Shown: positions 19,466 to 27,850 of the stretch, in pieces
Numbering within the stretch: position 1 is the first letter of the stretch
Layout of the letters: each line of letters begins with the position of its first letter
Source: an uncultured Pleomorphomonas sp.
GTDB taxonomy: Bacteria; Pseudomonadota; Alphaproteobacteria; Rhizobiales; Pleomorphomonadaceae
Length of the DNA stretch: 64,000 nt
Direction: 5' to 3'
Assembly (NCBI GenBank): GCA_937868725.1
Contig: CALMMQ010000044.1
Location: 33,759 to 97,758 of the forward strand
Program-made: the position numbers and the translations under genes
Notes under the pieces: model-generated
What the model saw: only the letters and a program-made list of their open reading frames with translations
Told to the model about the DNA's origin: nothing
Database searches by the model: none

Positions 19466-21058
19466 TCAGAACGGATGATACTGGAACATCCAGGTCTCGC
19501 TGGCGATCTTGCCGTCGAGCTTCAGCTGCAGCTTGACCTCCACCGGATCGGTGCCCTCGACATCGGCGAGGTCGAACTGAGCGCGCCAGTGGCCGGCGAC
19601 GCCATCGGGCACCGCTTCCACCAACTGGTAGTCGGTGAAGCGGCCGCGCGAGGCCGACAGCGCCATTTCCGGCTTGACGCCGAACGGCACGTTGATGAGC
19701 GGGCCGCCGAGGAACTCGACCAGGAATTTGCGCACGCCCTTGGGACGCGGCTGGCCGGGCTGGCCGCCGTTGCCGAGGCGCGAGGCGACGCAGCGGGCCA
19801 GCTCGGACGGGAAGGGCTCGTCGGCCAGCCAGTGCAGGCGATAGCTGAGTTCGTAACTTGAGCCGGCCTTGGCCGGTTCGGCCGGCACCCAGGTGGCGAC
19901 GATGTTGTCGTGGATTTCGTCGTCGGTGGCGAGCTCGATCAGGTGCACGGCACCCTTGCCCCAGGTGCCCTTGGGCTCGACCCACAGGCTGGGCCGCTTC
20001 TCGTAATAGACGCCGTCGAGGTAGTGGTCGAACAGCCGGTCGCGCTGGCAGAGGCCGTAACCCTTGATGTTCTCGTCGGAGAAGGCGGAGGCGACGGTGT
20101 GCGGCGGGTTGTTGAGCGGCCGCCACAGGTGCTCGCCCCAACCGGTCCAGATGGCGAGACCGTCGGAATCGTGCACCTCCGGGCGCCAGTCGATGGCCGT
20201 CGGCTTGGCGGTGTCGGAGAACCAGTACATCGAGGTCAGCGGCGCGATGCCGAAGCGACTGATGTCGGCGCGCAGGTGCAGCGACTGGTCGATGTCCATG
20301 ACGACGCCCTTGGTGCGCTTCATGACGAAGCGGTAGGCGCCGACCACCGACGGCCCCTCCAGCAGGGCATAGATGGTGACGGTGTCGGCACCGTCCTTGG
20401 GCTTCTCGATGTAGATCTTGGTGAAGTCGGGGAACTCCTCGCCCTTGCCGGCCACGGCGGTGTCGAGGGCGAGGCCGCGCGCCGACAGGCCGTACTGGTA
20501 GAGCTCGCCGATGGCGCGGAAGTAGGAGGCACCGAGGAAGGCGACCCAGTCGTTCTTGCGCCAGTCGAGCTTGCCGTCACGCGGCTCCTGCAGGCGGAAA
20601 CCGGCGAAGCCGGCGCCCTTGGGCAGTTCGCGGGCCACCGAGTCGGCGGGCATGTTGAAGTAGCTCTGGTCGTAGATGATCTCGCGCGCCTTGCCGCCTT
20701 CGACGACGTGCATGTCGACCGCCTTGCGGAAGAACATGCCGAGATGGAAGAAGGTGATGGGGAAGCGGCCGGGACCGTTGGCGAACAGTGCCTGATCGGT
20801 GTCGTAGGTGATCTTGCCCCAGGCGTCGTAGTCGATCTTGCCGAGAATGTCGGGCGAGGGCATCGACGGGCCGGCGTAGGGCTGGCCGGCCATGTCGGCG
20901 GCCAGCGCCTTCAGCGTATCGAAGGAGAAGGCGTGGGCATCGCCGAACTTCAGGCCCTTGGCCTCGGCGAACGCCGGGCCTCCGGCGGCGATCAGGCCGG
21001 CGGCGGTGGAGGCGGCGATGGCTTTGAGAACGGAGCGACGATCGATCGTATCAGTCAT
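19466..21058 (-). CDS. opgD: Periplasmic glucan biosynthesis protein (OpgD/MdoD family, Tat-exported)
   Basis: This 530-residue protein belongs to the OpgG/OpgD family, which shapes or branches osmoregulated periplasmic glucans. The N-terminus has a twin-arginine signal (RRSVLKAIAAS, then a hydrophobic AGLIAAGGPAFA segment ending near residue 31), which favours OpgD over Sec-exported OpgG. Family motifs include FFHLGMFFRKAVDMHVV, IAPLTSMYWFSD, FSDENIKGYGLCQRDR and the C-terminal Ig-like domain. No glucosyltransferase opgH is adjacent. Rhizobiales often make cyclic glucans by a different enzyme, so the pathway partner must lie elsewhere. Repeat copy C follows its 3' end. Confidence 0.9.
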   Translation of the reverse strand: MTDTIDRRSVLKAIAASTAAGLIAAGGPAFAEAKGLKFGDAHAFSFDTLKALAADMAGQPYAGPSMPSPDILGKIDYDAWGKITYDTDQALFANGPGRFPITFFHLGMFFRKAVDMHVVEGGKAREIIYDQSYFNMPADSVARELPKGAGFAGFRLQEPRDGKLDWRKNDWVAFLGASYFRAIGELYQYGLSARGLALDTAVAGKGEEFPDFTKIYIEKPKDGADTVTIYALLEGPSVVGAYRFVMKRTKGVVMDIDQSLHLRADISRFGIAPLTSMYWFSDTAKPTAIDWRPEVHDSDGLAIWTGWGEHLWRPLNNPPHTVASAFSDENIKGYGLCQRDRLFDHYLDGVYYEKRPSLWVEPKGTWGKGAVHLIELATDDEIHDNIVATWVPAEPAKAGSSYELSYRLHWLADEPFPSELARCVASRLGNGGQPGQPRPKGVRKFLVEFLGGPLINVPFGVKPEMALSASRGRFTDYQLVEAVPDGVAGHWRAQFDLADVEGTDPVEVKLQLKLDGKIASETWMFQYHPF

Positions 21059-21254
21059 GTTGCTTTCGAAAGGTCCGGGCTGGTTCGACAGGCGCCTAAG
21101 CGCGGGAGGGGTGGTGAAGGGATGCTAAGCGCAGAGGCGTTAAGGCCGGCTTTTCATTGGAACGGGCTTCTGGCGGTGCGCGAAGATGGCGAGGTCCAGC
21201 AGGCGGTGCTGATGAAAAGGCACATGATGCAAGAGGCTTGCTGGAAAAGGAGGA

Positions 21255-21331
21255 TGGTAGCAGCGGGCGGAATCGAACCGCCGACCTACGGGTTATGAGT
21301 CCGTCGCTCTAACCAACTGAGCTACACTGCC
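21255..21331 (-). tRNA. tRNA with CAU anticodon, probably elongator tRNA-Met
   Basis: A 77-base cloverleaf including an encoded CCA (plus 21255-21257). It has D-arm GCTC...GAGC, anticodon loop CTCATAA (anticodon at plus 21295-21297), variable AGGTC, and T-arm GGCGG-TTCGATT-CCGCC. The acceptor stem has two G-U pairs, including position 1-72. The closing pair of the anticodon stem (31-39) is an A-C mismatch. CAU anticodons can also belong to tRNA-Ile2 (lysidine-modified) or fMet. The lack of a C1-A72 mismatch argues against fMet. Confidence 0.9.
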
Positions 21332-21506
21332 ATCCGTCGCCAGGAAACCCCGGCGGAAGTGCCGTCGATATAATTGCGACCGCCGGGGCTGTCAAGCAAC
21401 TAAACGGGTGGGCAAAAGTTTCGCCACGGCATTTCGCCGCCGCCGGTCGCCGCAGCAAAAAACAGTTGCCGTGGCGCGCCTTGGCGGAAGGTGCCGCCGG
21501 CCGGGC

Positions 21507-22661
21507 CTATTCGGCGGCGAGCACGTCGGCGGCCGGTCGCGTCTGTTCGATGAAGCCACCGCCCAGCACGCGCGCCGCGTCGCCGGGGCCGTCGTAGAGC
21601 ACGCAGGCCTGACCGGGGGCAATGCCGTATTCGCCGGCGATCAGCTCGACCTCTATGCGTTCGTCGTCGCGGACGATCTCGGCCGGCTGCGGCGGCCGCG
21701 ACGAGCGGACCTTGGCGAACACCGGACGGCGCTCGGCGGCGGCGGTGGCAATGTCGCCGCCGCCGATCCAGTTGAGCGCCCGCAGGGCGAGGCGATGGGT
21801 CATCAATGCCTGGCGCGGGCCGACCACCACCTGCCGGCGCGCCGCGTCGAGGCGGATGACGAACAGCGGCTCGCCGGTGGCGACGCCGAGGCCTTTGCGC
21901 TGGCCGATGGTGTAGTGGATGATGCCGGTGTGGCGGCCGAGCACGCGGCCGTCGACGTGGACGATGTCGCCGGTCTCGGCGGCCTCCGGCTTCAGCCGCT
22001 CGATGACGTCGGCGTAGCGGCCCTCGGGCACGAAGCAGATGTCTTGGCTGTCGTGCTTGTCGGCGATGGCGAGGCCGAATTCGCGGGCGAGGGCGCGCGT
22101 CTCCGGCTTGGTCATGTCGCCGAGCGGGAAGCGCAGGAAATCCAGCTGGTCCTGGGTGGTGGCGAACAGGAAGTAGCTCTGGTCGCGATCGAGATCGACC
22201 GGGCGGAACATGGCGCGGTGGCCGTCGACCAGCCGCGAGCGCACGTAATGGCCGGTGGCCAGCGCCGCCGCGCCGAGCGTGCGGGCGGTGTCGAGCAGAT
22301 CGGAGAACTTGACCGTCTGGTTGCAGGCCACGCAGGGGATCGGCGTCTCGCCGGCGATGTAGCTTTCGGCGAAGCGGTCGATCACCGCTTCGCGGAAGCG
22401 GGCCTCGTAGTCGAGCACGTAATGGGGAATGCCGAGCTTGGCGGCGACCTCGCGGGCGTCGTGGATGTCCTGGCCGGCACAGCACGAGCCCTTGCGGTGG
22501 GTGGCTTCACCGTGGTCGTAGAGCTGCAGCGTCACGCCGACGACATCATAGCCTTGCCGTTTCAACAGGCCGGCGACCACCGATGAATCGACGCCGCCGG
22601 ACATGGCGACAACGACGCGGGTGTCCTCGGGGCGGCCATTGAGGTCGAGGCTGTTGAGCAT
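21507..22661 (-). CDS. mnmA: tRNA-specific 2-thiouridylase MnmA
   Basis: This 384-residue cytosolic enzyme installs the 2-thio group on U34 of Glu, Gln and Lys tRNAs, using ATP and a persulfide. Motifs: PP-loop SGGVDSS (residues 21-27), active-site cysteine in the [11 protein letters not shown] segment, GHYVRS, the second catalytic cysteine in DSQDICFVP, and the GQRKGLG motif of the central domain. ATG 22661 is preceded by GGAAAT and gives the standard length. The frame extends to 22703 without a better start. It lies upstream of the CAU tRNA on the same strand. Confidence 0.93.
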   Translation of the reverse strand: MLNSLDLNGRPEDTRVVVAMSGGVDSSVVAGLLKRQGYDVVGVTLQLYDHGEATHRKGSCCAGQDIHDAREVAAKLGIPHYVLDYEARFREAVIDRFAESYIAGETPIPCVACNQTVKFSDLLDTARTLGAAALATGHYVRSRLVDGHRAMFRPVDLDRDQSYFLFATTQDQLDFLRFPLGDMTKPETRALAREFGLAIADKHDSQDICFVPEGRYADVIERLKPEAAETGDIVHVDGRVLGRHTGIIHYTIGQRKGLGVATGEPLFVIRLDAARRQVVVGPRQALMTHRLALRALNWIGGGDIATAAAERRPVFAKVRSSRPPQPAEIVRDDERIEVELIAGEYGIAPGQACVLYDGPGDAARVLGGGFIEQTRPAADVLAAE

Positions 22662-22973
22662 CACGGCATTTCCAACGGATAGGGCACCGGGCTGGGCCGG
22701 CACGACGCCGCAAAGCGGCAGTCTGTCTTTTCATTCCTATTAGCGTTTTTCGGGCCCCACCTCCAGTGCCGGCACAGCATGGCTGGGCATAAATTGCCGA
22801 TGTCAGGCGAGATGTTGCCGAGGGCGGGGCGGCCAAGCGCTGGGGGTTCGGTGGGTAGTGTGGCGCTAGCAGGCTGTTCTCAAACCGATTTTCGCATTTG
22901 TCGATGATTGTGGCAACTGGCCCTCAGGTTGCAAGTCGTGCGGTCAAGCACAGATCCGTGACGGTGTCCGCGT
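22662..22973. other. Divergent intergenic region between mnmA and fliK
   Basis: About 310 bases with no gene. It must contain the promoters for mnmA (minus) and for the fliK-flgD unit (plus). I found no TTAA-N7-TTAA site here, unlike the other flagellar units in the window. Confidence 0.5.
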
Positions 22974-25900
22974 ATGTCCAGCTTGTCGGCAGTTTCCCAG
23001 CTCCTGTTTCCCCAGACCGGGGCGCCCGTCGCCTCTGACGGGACGGCGGTGGCTGGCGACGATTTTTCGGCGATCCTGTCTGAAGTCAACGCCGCGCAGG
23101 TCGATGACGGCAGCGCCAACGCCGTGGCCGGCCCGACCGATGCCGTCTCGCCAGCTTTTGCCGACGCGGAAGAGGGCGCCGACATCGATCTGCCGCCGGT
23201 GGTGACGACTGGCGACGATCCGGCCGTGGCGGGCAATCCGCGCGGTCTCGACATTGCCAGCCTGATGGCTGCCGTGGCGGCGCTCGATTTCTCCGTTCCG
23301 GCCGTCAGCACCGAGCCGGTGGCAACCTCAGGCGATGGTGTCGAGCTGGAGCCCCAGGAGCCCGCCGAAGCGGTGAGCATCGAGACGCCGTCGACGCCGA
23401 TGCCGGGCATGCTGGCGCTGCAGTCGATCGATGCCGCACCGGCGATCGCCGAGACTGTTCCCACCGTTGTTCCGGCCGAGGCCGATAGCGAGAATGCCGC
23501 CGCCGATGCCTCTGTGGCGACCGTTGCCGTTGCCGTCGTTGCCGATCAGACGCCCGTGCCGGCCGTTGCCGAGCCGACATCGGGCGAAGCGGTCGCCGTG
23601 GCCGCGCCCGCTCCGACCGTTGCTGCGGTCGAGCCGCAAGTTGCGCCGACCGCTGCCGTAAGGGCGCCGCAGGCGGCATCGACACCGGCCGTTGCCGCAT
23701 CGCCTGTCGTGGCCGACGAGATGGCCGAGGTCGTCGCGTCGGAACCGGTCGCCTCGACACCCATCGCGAACGACGATGTGCCGGCTGCGGCGCCCGCCGT
23801 GGTGGTCGAAGCCGCTGTAGCCAAGCCAGCCGTTGCTGCGCCCGTCGCGAGCGACGATGCGCCGGTTGCGGCACCCGCCGTTACGGTCGAAGCCGCGGTC
23901 ACCAATGCCAAGCCAGCCGTTGCTGTGCCCGTCGCGAACGACGATGCGCCGGTCGCTGCCCCCGCCGTTACGGTCGAGGCCGCTGTTGCCAAGCCGGCGG
24001 CTGCTGCCGTCGAGACCGGCGACCTGGCGGCGCCCGTTGCCGCGCCGGTGCCGGCCGAAAGCGTCGAAGCCGTGATCACTGAAGACAAGCCGGCCGTTGC
24101 TGCGCCCGCCGTGGCGGTCGAAGCCGCTGTAGCCAAACCGGCGGTGGCCGCGCCCGTCGCGAGCGACGATGCGCCGGTCGCTGCCCCCGCCGTTACGGTC
24201 GAAGCCGCGGTTCCCAATGCCAAGCCGGCCGTGGCTGCGCCCGTCGTGGTGACGGCGCCCGTGGTGGCCGAGGCGAAGGTCGAAGCCGCTGTTGCCAAGC
24301 CGGCGGCGGCTACCGTCGAGACCGGCGAACTGGCGGCGCCCGTTGCCGCGCCGGTGCCGGCCGAAAGCGTCGAAGCCGAAGCGCCGGTCAACGCCGATAT
24401 CGCTGCCGCCGCGAGCGAAGCCCCGGCAGTCGTGCCGCCTGTCGCTGTGCCGCTGACTGAGAATGGTGCCGCGCCGGTCGATACGCCCGTTGCCGATGCG
24501 GCGACGCCGACGACTTCCGAGATGGCAGTGAGCGTGGCGCAGGTGGTCATGCCCGCCGCCGCCGAAGCCAAGGTGGCGGCCAAACCGGCGATCGCCAAGC
24601 CGACGGTTGCGGACGCGGCGAAGCCGGCCGAGAAGGCGACCGTCGCCGCGCCCAAGACGACGACACCGGTTCGCGAAAAGACCGCTTCCGCCGATACCGA
24701 CAGCCCAACCGATGCCGCCAATCCGGACGACGCCGCCAATCCAGCGCCGGCTGTCGACGCTTCGATGGCAGCCGCCGCCGTGATGACCGCCGCCGTGGCG
24801 CCGGTCGTCTCGCCGGTCGCCGAGGCGGCGCCGACGGCTGCGCCTGCCGCTTCTCCCTCTCCGGTCGATCTGACCGCGCCGGTCGACTCCGCCGCCCCGA
24901 CCACCCCGGTCGAGGCCAAGCCCGCCCTGCCGAACGAAGTGGCCGCGCCGGCCGCCGCCGATGGCGGCTCCGATTTTGCCGCTCTCGTCGACGCGGCGGC
25001 GGTCGAGCTCGCGACGCCGGCAACGGCCGAGCCCGAAACCGCCGCACCGCGCGCCGCCACGCCCCGCGTCGAGCTGACGTCGACCGGCCTTGCCGGCACC
25101 GCCGGCGTTGGCCTCGAAGCGCTGGCCGAGGCCCTGCCGGAGGCGGTCCGCGCGGTGAAGGCGACGGTGTCGAACGCCGCTGCCAAGACCGAGACGTCGC
25201 CGGCCAAGGCCGCCGCCCCGCTCACCACCGACAAGCCGGCCGCCGGTCTCGCGGCGGCGCTGGTCGACGTGCAGGCGAGCGCCAACCCGGCGGTGCCGCT
25301 CAGCACGCCGACGCCGGATGCGCCGAGCGGTGACGCCCAGCTGATGACCGCCGCCGCGACGGCCGCCGAAAGCAGCCTGGCCTCGACCTTCACCAAGAGC
25401 GTCGGCGATGCCGAAGGCTCGAAGGTCACGACCGGCGCCGACGCCGGCAAGGGCGAAACCACGGGGCAGAGCGTTACCGGACTGGCCCAGGCCAAGACGG
25501 TGACCGGCATTTCGCCGGCCGCCCAGGCCTTTGTCGATCGCCTGCGTCAGGGCGAGACCAGCAAGCCGACGGCCGACGCCGCCGCCGCTGCGACGCCCGC
25601 TGCCACGCCGACGACCGGGACCAGCGACGCTGCCGCCGCCGGGCAGGCGACGCTGCTGGCACCGACCGCCACCACCGCTGCCACCGCCACTGCGTCGGGC
25701 CAGAGCATCGGCACGGCCCGTTCGGTCGGACTGGAGCAGGTTGGCAGCGAAGTGGTGCGCCGGACCAACCGGGGCGAGAGCCGCTTTTCGATCCGCCTCG
25801 ATCCCGAGGGGCTCGGCGCCATCGACGTCGACGTCAATTTCAGCTCCACGGGTGACGCCAAGGCTCACCTGACGGTCAGCAATCAGGATACCTACAACCA

Positions 25901-26165
25901 GCTGAGCCGCGATCAGCGGTCGATCGAGCAGACGTTGCGTGACGCCGGCTTCTCGACCCGCGACGGCTCGGTGTCGCTGTCCCTGCGCCAGGACAACTCG
26001 GACGGCCGCTCGGCCGCCGGTCAACAGCGCGACGAGACGGCCAATCGCCAGGGTCAGCGCCGGCAACAGGCGCAGACCGACAATCAGACCACCTCGGATG
26101 CTGCCGTGACCTCACTCGCCGCCTATCGGCCGCGCGTGACCTCGCGGGTCGACGTCCGGGTCTAG
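22974..26165 (+). CDS. fliK: Flagellar hook-length control protein FliK, very long and repeat-rich
   Basis: This 1063-residue protein is far longer than typical FliK (about 400-600). FliK is secreted during hook assembly, acts as a ruler and switches export specificity. The C-terminal Flg_hook domain is recognisable at about 915-1010 (SRFSIRLDPEGLGAIDVDVNF, then a Gln- and Asp-rich tail). The rest is Ala/Pro/Val-rich and disordered. Residues about 260-475 contain nested near-identical repeats (unit AAPVASDDAPVAAPAVTVEA, plus a larger duplication ending VETGDLAAPVAAPVPAESVEA and VETGELAAPVAAPVPAESVEA). The frame is open throughout. flgD, encoding the hook-cap protein, follows after 80 bases. 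Confidence 0.88.
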   Translation: MSSLSAVSQLLFPQTGAPVASDGTAVAGDDFSAILSEVNAAQVDDGSANAVAGPTDAVSPAFADAEEGADIDLPPVVTTGDDPAVAGNPRGLDIASLMAAVAALDFSVPAVSTEPVATSGDGVELEPQEPAEAVSIETPSTPMPGMLALQSIDAAPAIAETVPTVVPAEADSENAAADASVATVAVAVVADQTPVPAVAEPTSGEAVAVAAPAPTVAAVEPQVAPTAAVRAPQAASTPAVAASPVVADEMAEVVASEPVASTPIANDDVPAAAPAVVVEAAVAKPAVAAPVASDDAPVAAPAVTVEAAVTNAKPAVAVPVANDDAPVAAPAVTVEAAVAKPAAAAVETGDLAAPVAAPVPAESVEAVITEDKPAVAAPAVAVEAAVAKPAVAAPVASDDAPVAAPAVTVEAAVPNAKPAVAAPVVVTAPVVAEAKVEAAVAKPAAATVETGELAAPVAAPVPAESVEAEAPVNADIAAAASEAPAVVPPVAVPLTENGAAPVDTPVADAATPTTSEMAVSVAQVVMPAAAEAKVAAKPAIAKPTVADAAKPAEKATVAAPKTTTPVREKTASADTDSPTDAANPDDAANPAPAVDASMAAAAVMTAAVAPVVSPVAEAAPTAAPAASPSPVDLTAPVDSAAPTTPVEAKPALPNEVAAPAAADGGSDFAALVDAAAVELATPATAEPETAAPRAATPRVELTSTGLAGTAGVGLEALAEALPEAVRAVKATVSNAAAKTETSPAKAAAPLTTDKPAAGLAAALVDVQASANPAVPLSTPTPDAPSGDAQLMTAAATAAESSLASTFTKSVGDAEGSKVTTGADAGKGETTGQSVTGLAQAKTVTGISPAAQAFVDRLRQGETSKPTADAAAAATPAATPTTGTSDAAAAGQATLLAPTATTAATATASGQSIGTARSVGLEQVGSEVVRRTNRGESRFSIRLDPEGLGAIDVDVNFSSTGDAKAHLTVSNQDTYNQLSRDQRSIEQTLRDAGFSTRDGSVSLSLRQDNSDGRSAAGQQRDETANRQGQRRQQAQTDNQTTSDAAVTSLAAYRPRVTSRVDVRV
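23770..24400 (+). repeat. Nested tandem repeats inside fliK
   Basis: DNA encoding the AAPV(A/V)xDDAPVAAPAVTVEAAV unit recurs near 23775, 23830, 23920 and 24145, and a longer block recurs at about 24000-24075 and 24300-24375. The copies are nearly identical at DNA level, indicating recent expansion and possible length variation between strains. Confidence 0.75.
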
Positions 26166-26245
26166 ATGCAAAGGGGGCCGAGCGTGGCACTGCCGATTCG
26201 ATCCGTGATGTGCGGTGCCCGCTCCTGCCATTCGAGGACAAAGCC

Positions 26246-26929
26246 ATGACCGTCGCTTCCGCCGCCGCCAGCGTCTCGTCCGCCTCGTCGTCCAAGTCGT
26301 CGTCGTCCACGTCGACGGCCGCGACCAACTCGCTGATGTCGAACTACGACACGTTTCTGACGCTGCTGACGACCCAGCTCAAGACGCAGTCGCCGCTCGA
26401 CCCGATGGACTCCTCGACCTTCACCAACCAGCTGGTCCAGTATTCCTCGGTTGAACAGGCTATTCTCAGCAACCAGAAACTCGACAGCATGCTGACGACG
26501 CTGGCCACCAACTCGGCGCTGCAGCTGGTCAACTACATCGGCAAGTCGGTCACCGCCTATTCCGACACCACCAAGTTCCAGGACGGCAAGTGCTCGTGGT
26601 CGCTCGACGCCAGCGCCGCCGCCAAGGACGCCAAGGTGACCATCACCGACTCGTCGGGCAACGTCGTCTATTCGGGGACGGCCAACCTCAACTCCGGCGA
26701 CAACGCCTACACCTGGGACGGCAAGGGCTCGGACGGCACCGATTACAGCACCTCGACCGATACCTTCACCATCTCGGTGTCGGGCACCGACAGCAACGGC
26801 GCGGCCATTTCCGTCACCTCGCAGGTGAGCGGCAAGGTCAATGCCATCGACACCTCGGGTACCCAGCCCTACCTCAAGATCAACGGCGTTTCGGTGCCGC
26901 TGTCGAGCGTCATTTCCATCGACGGCTAA
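26246..26929 (+). CDS. flgD: Flagellar hook-capping protein FlgD
   Basis: This 227-residue hook scaffold caps the growing hook and is later removed. The N-terminus is Ser/Ala-rich (residues 3-28), followed by the conserved core LMSNYDTFLTLLTTQLKTQS PLDPMDSSTFTNQLVQYSSVEQ, the hallmark of FlgD (here split for readability), then a C-terminal FlgD Ig-like/tudor region (VTITDSSGNVVYSGTA, NAYTWDGKGSDGT). ATG 26246 has GAGGACA upstream. It forms a unit with fliK. A long perfect hairpin at 26976-27012 lies just after it. Confidence 0.93.
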   Translation: MTVASAAASVSSASSSKSSSSTSTAATNSLMSNYDTFLTLLTTQLKTQSPLDPMDSSTFTNQLVQYSSVEQAILSNQKLDSMLTTLATNSALQLVNYIGKSVTAYSDTTKFQDGKCSWSLDASAAAKDAKVTITDSSGNVVYSGTANLNSGDNAYTWDGKGSDGTDYSTSTDTFTISVSGTDSNGAAISVTSQVSGKVNAIDTSGTQPYLKINGVSVPLSSVISIDG

Positions 26930-26975
26930 CGGACCGGGGGCGACACCTAGGTGCGAACACGTATGCAAGAATTCA

Positions 26976-27012
26976 CCACCGGCGACGGGTTGCCCGTTGG
27001 CCTCGCCGGTGG
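26976..27012 (+). terminator. Hairpin downstream of flgD
   Basis: CCACCGGCGA (26976-26985) pairs perfectly with TCGCCGGTGG (27003-27012), with an inner CGGG-TTG-CCCG stem. No T-run follows, so it may be a Rho-dependent or processing structure rather than a simple terminator. Confidence 0.6.
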
Positions 27013-27170
27013 CGTCGGCGCGCGCCGGTGTCCCCATTGAGACAGGCCGTTAACCTGTCCGGCGATGATTTTGGCGGAAATCGTTCAATCGGGAGGCGTG
27101 TTTGCTAACGTTCAAATCAAGTTAGCTTCAAACAAGCTATTATGATTCTTACCGATTTCTTGCATTGGCA

Positions 27171-27185
27171 TTAGGCGATTTTTAA
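27171..27185 (+). promoter_or_regulatory. Near-consensus CtrA box upstream of sciP
   Basis: TTAG-N7-TTAA (27171-27174, 27182-27185), one mismatch from TTAA-N7-TTAA, 50 bases before the sciP start. CtrA control of sciP is established in Caulobacter. Here it is inferred. Confidence 0.55.
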
Positions 27186-27235
27186 ACGGCGTGCGCTAGT
27201 CTCCGCTCTGAAGGTCAGATTTGTGTGAGAGTAGT

Positions 27236-27511
27236 ATGACCGAACAGATGCGTCCGCGCGTAAAGTATGTCATCGGACCCGACGGCAGTCCGTTGACGAT
27301 CGCCGATCTGCCACCTGAGGGAACTCAGCGCTGGGTGATCAGAAGAAAAGCCGAAGTGGTCGCCGCCGTGCGTGGCGGACTGCTGTCGCTCGACGAGGCG
27401 TGCAAGCGCTACACGTTGACCGTCGAGGAATTCCTGTCTTGGCAGCAATCGATCGACAAGCACGGGCTCGCCGGTCTCCGAGCGACGCGCGTGCAGCAAT
27501 ATCGCGCCTAG
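27236..27511 (+). CDS. sciP: CtrA inhibitor SciP (DUF1153 family)
   Basis: This 91-residue protein matches the DUF1153/SciP family. It has an N-terminal RVKYVIGPDGSPLTIADLP motif and a helix-turn-helix-like core, RRKAEVVAAVRGGLLSLDEA followed by CKRYTLTVEEFLSWQ. In Caulobacter SciP binds CtrA on promoters, blocks RNA polymerase recruitment and so restricts CtrA-driven flagellar transcription to a cell-cycle window. Its position between flgD and fliF, with CtrA-like boxes before it, before fliF and before flhA, fits that role. It has its own terminator (27540-27566). ATG 27236 gives the family length. Confidence 0.9.
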   Translation: MTEQMRPRVKYVIGPDGSPLTIADLPPEGTQRWVIRRKAEVVAAVRGGLLSLDEACKRYTLTVEEFLSWQQSIDKHGLAGLRATRVQQYRA

Positions 27512-27539
27512 TCCTGGGTTTTCCGTAACGGATTTGATG

Positions 27540-27570
27540 AAGGCCGGTTCCCGAGGGACCGGCCTTTCGC
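27540..27570 (+). terminator. Rho-independent terminator of sciP
   Basis: AAGGCCGGTTCCC pairs with GGGACCGGCCTT (27540-27566) with one bulged base, followed by TTTCGCG. It lies 29 bases after the sciP stop. Confidence 0.8.
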
Positions 27571-27737
27571 GCGTCTGGCCGCAGCCTTCCGGACGGCGAG
27601 GCGGGCAGCGCGAGCCCCGGTCGAGCGCTGTCCGGGCTGGGATTGTTCGGCCGGGGGTCGGACATAGGCAAAATTTGCCGGGTTCGCCCAAGTTCTCAAC
27701 AACCAGAAACGCCGGAAAACCGCCATTCCCTCAAAAA

Positions 27738-27768
27738 GGTAAACGAGCGTTAATAACTTGTTTACCAT
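27738..27768 (+). promoter_or_regulatory. CtrA-like site and inverted repeat upstream of fliF
   Basis: TTAA (27750-27753)-N7-TTTACCAT (27761-27768) is one mismatch from the extended CtrA box. It is embedded in a perfect inverted repeat GGTAAAC/GTTTACC (27738-27744 and 27760-27766). It lies about 85 bases before the proposed fliF GTG. In Caulobacter the fliF operon is CtrA-activated. Confidence 0.55.
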
Positions 27769-27850
27769 ATTTATGCGGAAATTGCTGCCGAGCGGCGGTG
27801 TTCCGGGTATCCGGGAGGACGCGTCGATTCGACAAGGCGGAGCGATTCCG

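Larger units (their letters stand above)
26930..27235. other. flgD-sciP intergenic region
   Basis: About 306 bases without a gene. It contains a large hairpin (26976-27012), a perfect 6-11-6 inverted repeat GCTAAC/GTTAGC (27104-27109 and 27121-27126) and a near-consensus CtrA box (27171-27185) ahead of sciP. Confidence 0.6.

Noticed and set aside
23770..24400. Regular repeats that might be a CRISPR array
   Set aside because: The repeats are in frame, of uneven length and encode Ala/Pro/Val segments of FliK. There are no unique spacers of constant size and no cas genes.
23328..26066. A 912-codon minus-strand frame opposite fliK
   Set aside because: It is an artefact of the Ala/Val/Pro codon repeats of fliK. 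Its Gly/Arg-rich translation has no domain and no start with a ribosome-binding site.
27758..27850. A TTG start for FliF at 27758
   Set aside because: It would translate through the CtrA-like site and inverted repeat. GTG 27851 has a ribosome-binding site and gives a typical FliF N-terminus.
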